This document shows positions 60,506 to 64,000 of a DNA stretch of 64,000 bases, piece after piece. The position numbers were made by a program, and so were the translations under genes. The DNA comes from JAFKFI01 sp963795435 (GTDB lineage Bacteria > Pseudomonadota > Alphaproteobacteria > Acetobacterales > Acetobacteraceae): NCBI GenBank assembly GCA_963795435.1, contig CAWCHV010000009.1, forward strand, positions 434,001-498,000. Reading direction: 5' to 3'. Under the pieces are notes generated by a model that worked only from the letters and a program-made list of their open reading frames with translations, was not told the origin of the DNA and did no database searches. The stretch's first letter is position 1. Every line of letters starts with the position of its first letter.

Positions 60506-60673
60506 CCTTGGCAAACCTGTTGCGACCAGCCGTTCCTTCCTGGCCGACTTGGGCTAGAACGTCGCTGTGTTCGGCGGGGAAGGGGCGGCCTTGGCGGTCG
60601 GGGCAGAGTTGAGCAAGGCGGATCCTGCCGGGGAGACTTCCCGTCACGTTTGGCGGGCCGGGGTGGAACGGTA

Positions 60674-61555
60674 ATGGACAGACGCACGATCTTCCCGCAC
60701 CGCGCGCTTCCGGTGCTCCTCGTGGCCCCGCAACTGCTTCTGACGGCGTTTTTCTTTCTGTGGCCGGCCGCGCAGGCAATCTGGTCGAGCTTCACGCTGC
60801 AGGACCCGTTCGGGCAACGCAGCGTGTTCGTCGGTTTCGAGAATTTTTCTCTCCTGCTGGGCGATCCGCTATACCGGCAATCCATGCTGCTTACCCTGGT
60901 GTTCTGCGTTGCGGTCAGCGTCATCTCGATGGGTGTCGCTCTGTTCCTGGCGGTGTTCGCCGACCGCGAGATACGGGGCCGGGCGATCTATCGCACCCTG
61001 CTGATCTGGCCCTACGCCGTGGCACCCGCCATCGCGGCGGTGCTGTGGCTCTTTCTGCTGAGCCCGCGCATCGGGCTGCTCGGGCGCTGGCTGGACGCGG
61101 TCGGGATCGACTGGAATTATTACGTCAACGGCTCGCAGGCGCTGGCGATGGTGATATTGGCGAGCGCCTGGAAGCAGGTGAGCTACAATTTCATCTTTTT
61201 CGTCGCCGGCCTGCAATCCATCCCGCGCGCTGTGATCGAGGCATCCCGCATGGACGGCGCGCGCGGCTGGCGCCGCTTCCGCACCATCACTTTTCCCCTG
61301 TTGTCGCCGACGATCTTTTTCCTGCTGGTGGTGAACCTGGTCTACGCGGCGTTCGACACGTTCGGCACCATCTGGGCGCTGACCGAGGGCGGCCCGGGCA
61401 AGGCGACCGAGACGCTGGTGGTGAAAGTCTATCGCGACGGCTACCTCAACGCCGACATCGGCTCGTCCGCCGCGCAATCGGTGGTGCTGATGGTCGCCGT
61501 GATCGCGCTGACAGCGGTTCAGTTCCGTTTCCTGGGCCGCAAATCCCAGCCGTAA
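60674..61555 (+). CDS. ugpA: Glycerol-3-phosphate-type ABC transporter permease UgpA
   Basis: A 293-residue permease with six helices. It begins FPHRALPVLLVAPQLLLTAFFFLWPA, and the conserved EAA loop that contacts the ATPase is IEASRMDGARGWRRFRTITFPLL. The closest match in plan is UgpA, the partner of UgpE. The expected next genes, ugpE and ugpC (ATPase), are absent: a LysR gene on the opposite strand follows 32 bases later. The transporter cannot work without a second permease and ATPase from elsewhere. ATG at 60674. Confidence 0.9.
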   Translation: MDRRTIFPHRALPVLLVAPQLLLTAFFFLWPAAQAIWSSFTLQDPFGQRSVFVGFENFSLLLGDPLYRQSMLLTLVFCVAVSVISMGVALFLAVFADREIRGRAIYRTLLIWPYAVAPAIAAVLWLFLLSPRIGLLGRWLDAVGIDWNYYVNGSQALAMVILASAWKQVSYNFIFFVAGLQSIPRAVIEASRMDGARGWRRFRTITFPLLSPTIFFLLVVNLVYAAFDTFGTIWALTEGGPGKATETLVVKVYRDGYLNADIGSSAAQSVVLMVAVIALTAVQFRFLGRKSQP

Positions 61556-61587
61556 GCAAGCGCATTGAAGCGCCAGCCGACTTCCGG

Positions 61588-62520
61588 TCAGCCCGACGGA
61601 TTCGCTGCCGTACGCAGCTTGTTCGCGAAACGCGAGATCAAGTCGTCGCTTCGCGTCAGGAACAGCTTCAAGATGGGAGACGTGTTTGCCTTGTTGTAGC
61701 CGATCACGAGGTCGATCGTGGGCGCCTCGCCTTCCAGGGGACGGCTGACCACTGATCGGGGCAGGAAATTCCGCGCGTAGGCGGGCAGGAGCGCCACACC
61801 TCGGGTCGAGGCGACCAGCGAGATCGCCATGCCGAGATTGTCGACCTCGTGCTCCGCGAGGATATCGACGCCCGAGAGTCTCAGATAATCGTCGATGATC
61901 ACCCGCAGCGTTGGAGCCGTCTTCGACATGCCGATGAACGTCTCATTCGCGACCTCCTGGATCGCGACGGCCTTGCGCGATGCGAGGCGATGATCGATCG
62001 GCAGGACGGCGACGAGCGGCTCCTGCGTGACGGCCTTGTATTCGAGATCAGGCATCCGCGGTTCGGGCCGCAGGAAGGCCAGGTCGAGCCTGCCACGCAT
62101 CAGGCCGTCGGCGAGCTCGGGCGAATACTGGCTTGAAACGGTGACATCGATGTTGGGCAGTTCGCTTTTTAGGATGTTCATGGCTTCGGGCAGCCAGTCC
62201 ATCTCCTGCCCTGTGAGGAAGCCGAGCGCGAACGATGGTTTGGCCGGCTGGGCCGCCCGCCGGGCGGCTTGCGCGGCGGCTTCCGTCTGGGCCAGCGCCA
62301 GCCGGGCGTGTTCGAGGAACGCTCGTCCGGCGGCGGTCAGCTCGATCCCGCGGGCGCTACGGGTCATGAGTTGGACGCCGACTTCGTATTCGAGGTCCCT
62401 GATCTGGCGGCTGAGCGATGGCTGCGCCGTGTGCAGACGCCGCTCGGCCGCGACAGTGAGGCTGCCCTCCTCGGCGACGGCGACGAAGTAGCGAAGGTGC
62501 CGCAGCTCCATTGCTGACAT
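61588..62520 (-). CDS. LysR-type transcriptional regulator
   Basis: A 310-residue regulator of the BenM/CbnR/HcaR-like branch: MELRHLRYFVAVAEEGSLTVAAERRLHTAQPSLSRQIRDLE is the usual N-terminal helix-turn-helix region (HTAQPSLSRQIRDLE the recognition part), followed by the effector domain (FALGFLTGQEMDWLP). Regulators of this type often control degradation of aromatic compounds or carboxylic acids from a divergent promoter. Here the divergent partner is the SDR gene, 167 bases away. Confidence 0.9.
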   Translation of the reverse strand: MSAMELRHLRYFVAVAEEGSLTVAAERRLHTAQPSLSRQIRDLEYEVGVQLMTRSARGIELTAAGRAFLEHARLALAQTEAAAQAARRAAQPAKPSFALGFLTGQEMDWLPEAMNILKSELPNIDVTVSSQYSPELADGLMRGRLDLAFLRPEPRMPDLEYKAVTQEPLVAVLPIDHRLASRKAVAIQEVANETFIGMSKTAPTLRVIIDDYLRLSGVDILAEHEVDNLGMAISLVASTRGVALLPAYARNFLPRSVVSRPLEGEAPTIDLVIGYNKANTSPILKLFLTRSDDLISRFANKLRTAANPSG

Positions 62521-62687
62521 GCCTGCCTAGTATGGGGCCCAACCTACAAAGTCTTTTTCGCTGACGCCAGGACGCTCTAGTTCCACGGCCAGCGGAACAC
62601 GGCCAAACCTTCTCCTTTGATTGAGCGCGGCCAACTCGCTTCCGCGATCGTCCGGCAGGTCCGGTCCTATCCAGGAGGTATGGCAGC

Positions 62688-63434
62688 ATGAGCAACCCCG
62701 TCGTTCTGATCACCGGCGCCCTGACCGGCATCGGTCGCGCCACCGCGACGACCTTCGCCAAGGAAGGCGCTCGCCTCGTCGTCTCCGGCCGCCAGGACGA
62801 CGCCGGCCAGGCGCTCGCGGCCGAGCTGCGCGATCTCGGCGCCGAGGTGGAGTTCATCCGGGCGGATGTGCGGCATGACGAGGATGTCCGAATGCTTGTC
62901 GACAGGACCGTGGCGTATTTCGGTCGGCTCGACATCGCGGTGAACAACGCGGGAACCGAGGGCCAGCCTGGACCCATCCCGGAGCAGTCCGCCGCGACCT
63001 ACGCCGCGACGTTCGATACGAACGTGCTCGGGACGGTGCTGGCGATGAAGCACGAAATGCGGGCGATGCAGGCGCAGAGAGCCGGCAGCATCGTCAATGT
63101 GTCATCGACGATGGGCCACAAGGGCGCGGCGGGGGCGGCGATCTACACGGCAAGCAAGCACGCGGTCGAGGGATTGACCAAGTCGGCGGCGCTCGAAGGC
63201 GCACCATTCAACGTACGGGTAAACGCGGTGGCGCCGGGGCCGATCGAAACGGGAATGTTGGACCGCTTCACCGGCAGCGCCGAGCGCAAGGCCGGCTTGG
63301 TCGCGGGTGTGCCGATGAAGCGCGTCGGGACCCCGGACGAAATCGCCCAGGCAATCGTGTTTCTCGGCTCCGACAAGGCGAGCTTCATCACCGGCCATAT
63401 GCTTGCCGTGGACGGTGGCAAGTCCGCCGCCTGA
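62688..63434 (+). CDS. SDR family oxidoreductase
   Basis: A 248-residue classical short-chain dehydrogenase. The nucleotide site is TGALTGIGRATA, then NNAG, the catalytic Ser in VNVSSTMG, the YTASK motif with catalytic Tyr and Lys, and the PGPIET segment. The Asp/Arg after the second strand (SGRQDD) suggests NADP preference, weakly. AGGAGG lies a few bases before the ATG at 62688. It is presumably controlled by the divergent LysR protein; an MFS gene follows on the same strand. Confidence 0.93.
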   Translation: MSNPVVLITGALTGIGRATATTFAKEGARLVVSGRQDDAGQALAAELRDLGAEVEFIRADVRHDEDVRMLVDRTVAYFGRLDIAVNNAGTEGQPGPIPEQSAATYAATFDTNVLGTVLAMKHEMRAMQAQRAGSIVNVSSTMGHKGAAGAAIYTASKHAVEGLTKSAALEGAPFNVRVNAVAPGPIETGMLDRFTGSAERKAGLVAGVPMKRVGTPDEIAQAIVFLGSDKASFITGHMLAVDGGKSAA

Positions 63435-63521
63435 CCCCAGACGACGCTGATGGACCGGCAAAGCGCCGTCGTGGCTGGGTGCTTCGGGGCGGAGGCGGAC
63501 AGCGTCTCCGCCCCGGAGCCG

Positions 63522-64000
63522 ATGCGGAGCGACACGGGCACGAGCCTTTCGCGCGGCAGCATCATGGTTCTCGCCGCTGCCTGCGGCCTCGCCGTGGCCA
63601 ACACGAATTATGTCCACCCATTGCTGGTCGATATCGGCCGCTCGTTGGCCCTGTCCGACGGAACGGTGGGGCTGATACCCGCCTTGACGCAGCTCGGGGT
63701 CTCGGCGGGCATCCTGTTCCTGCTCCCGCTCGGCGATATCGTTCCGGCGCAAAAGCTGCTGACGGTCGCGATCGCGGTTCAAGCGATCGCGCTGTTCGGA
63801 ATTGCCTTGACGCCCGACGGGTCCGCCCTTCTCGCGTTGAGCCTGCTTGTCGGCTTCTTCGGCATCACGCCCTAATATGCTGCCGCCCTACGCCACTCTC
63901 CGGACGCCGCTCGCGCAGCGCGGGCGCATCACTGCGCTGCTGGCGCAAGGCGTTCTCGTCGGAATGCTGCTCGCGCGCAGCGTGAGCGGCGTGATCGGGC
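63522..64000 (+). pseudogene. MFS transporter, frameshifted and cut by the window end
   Basis: The start region has helices with AAACGLAVANTNYVHPLLVD and LIPALTQLGVSAGILFLLPLGD, typical of an MFS drug/metabolite exporter. The frame ends at a stop after FFGITP (63873-63875), but the next frame continues directly with MLPPYATLRTPLAQRGRI and LLAQGVLVGMLLARSVSG to the end of the window. Deleting one C of the run before TAA would give FFGITPNMLPPYATL, a sensible MFS sequence. ATG 63522 (with GGAG upstream) or 63450 are possible starts. It may be co-transcribed with the SDR gene. Confidence 0.82.

Overview
The window is GC-rich, densely coded bacterial chromosome and very probably comes from an alphaproteobacterium of the Rhodospirillales/Acetobacteraceae type. 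This placement is an inference from gene content: FlbT, FlaF and FlbD, a DUF1217 flagellar protein, an SDHAF4/DUF1674 protein, a DUF2842 protein, system I cytochrome c maturation with fused-operon overlaps, and a formate-tetrahydrofolate ligase. No insertion sequence, prophage or CRISPR array was seen.

Layout. 1-1.1 kb: start of acetyl-CoA synthetase, a Rieske protein and an EVE-domain protein, all on the minus strand. 1.2-6.4 kb: tightly overlapping ccmCDEFGHI operon (haem delivery and cytochrome c ligation; ccmAB are not here), followed by an SDHAF4-like gene. 6.7-11.8 kb: D-aminoacylase-type amidohydrolase, exported TPR protein and an orphan ABC substrate-binding protein. 11.7-17.3 kb: folD, yggT, tRNA-Ala(CGC), DedA and DMT transporters, a ROK protein whose motifs lie in permuted order, and a tandem DUF6328-like membrane protein. 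17.3-22.4 kb: dihydroorotase, asparagine synthase and a glycosyltransferase in one minus-strand unit, then ygfZ. 22.4-26.3 kb: NiCoT transporter, LysR regulator, frameshifted MFS transporter, small lipoprotein and palindromic repeats. 26.3-29.8 kb: der, nadK and a frameshifted nitrilase-family gene. 29.9-32.7 kb: phnW-type aminotransferase and fhs.

32.7-56.2 kb is a flagellar island. A minus-strand operon runs fliF-fliG-fliH-fliN-flbD-flhA-flhF-flhG and ends with a degenerate SGNH hydrolase and a NepR-like small protein. fliK-flgD (minus) and flgE-flgK-flgL-flagellin-flbT-flaF-DUF1217-methyltransferase-GT41 (plus) diverge from an intergenic region that carries good sigma-54 (-24/-12) promoters in both directions, one of them duplicated in tandem. 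FlbD, the sigma-54 activator, is encoded in the same island, so a closed regulatory circuit is plausible. The TPR-methyltransferase and TPR-GT41 pair just after flagellin, flbT and flaF suggests flagellin modification.

56.2-64 kb: Bug/TctC-like binding protein, apt, DUF2842 protein, then a broken glycerol-3-phosphate-type ABC locus (ugpB and ugpA separated by a decayed Hsp70-like fragment; no ugpE or ugpC follows), a LysR regulator divergent from an SDR oxidoreductase, and an MFS transporter that is frameshifted and cut by the window end.

Three genes (MFS at 25 kb, nitrilase at 29 kb, MFS at 63.9 kb) carry single-base frameshifts of the same sense. This could reflect consensus error as easily as real gene decay. 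I did not find an unmistakably new multi-gene system. The strongest candidates for novelty are the permuted ROK protein, the tandem sigma-54 promoter and the flagellin-modification pair.
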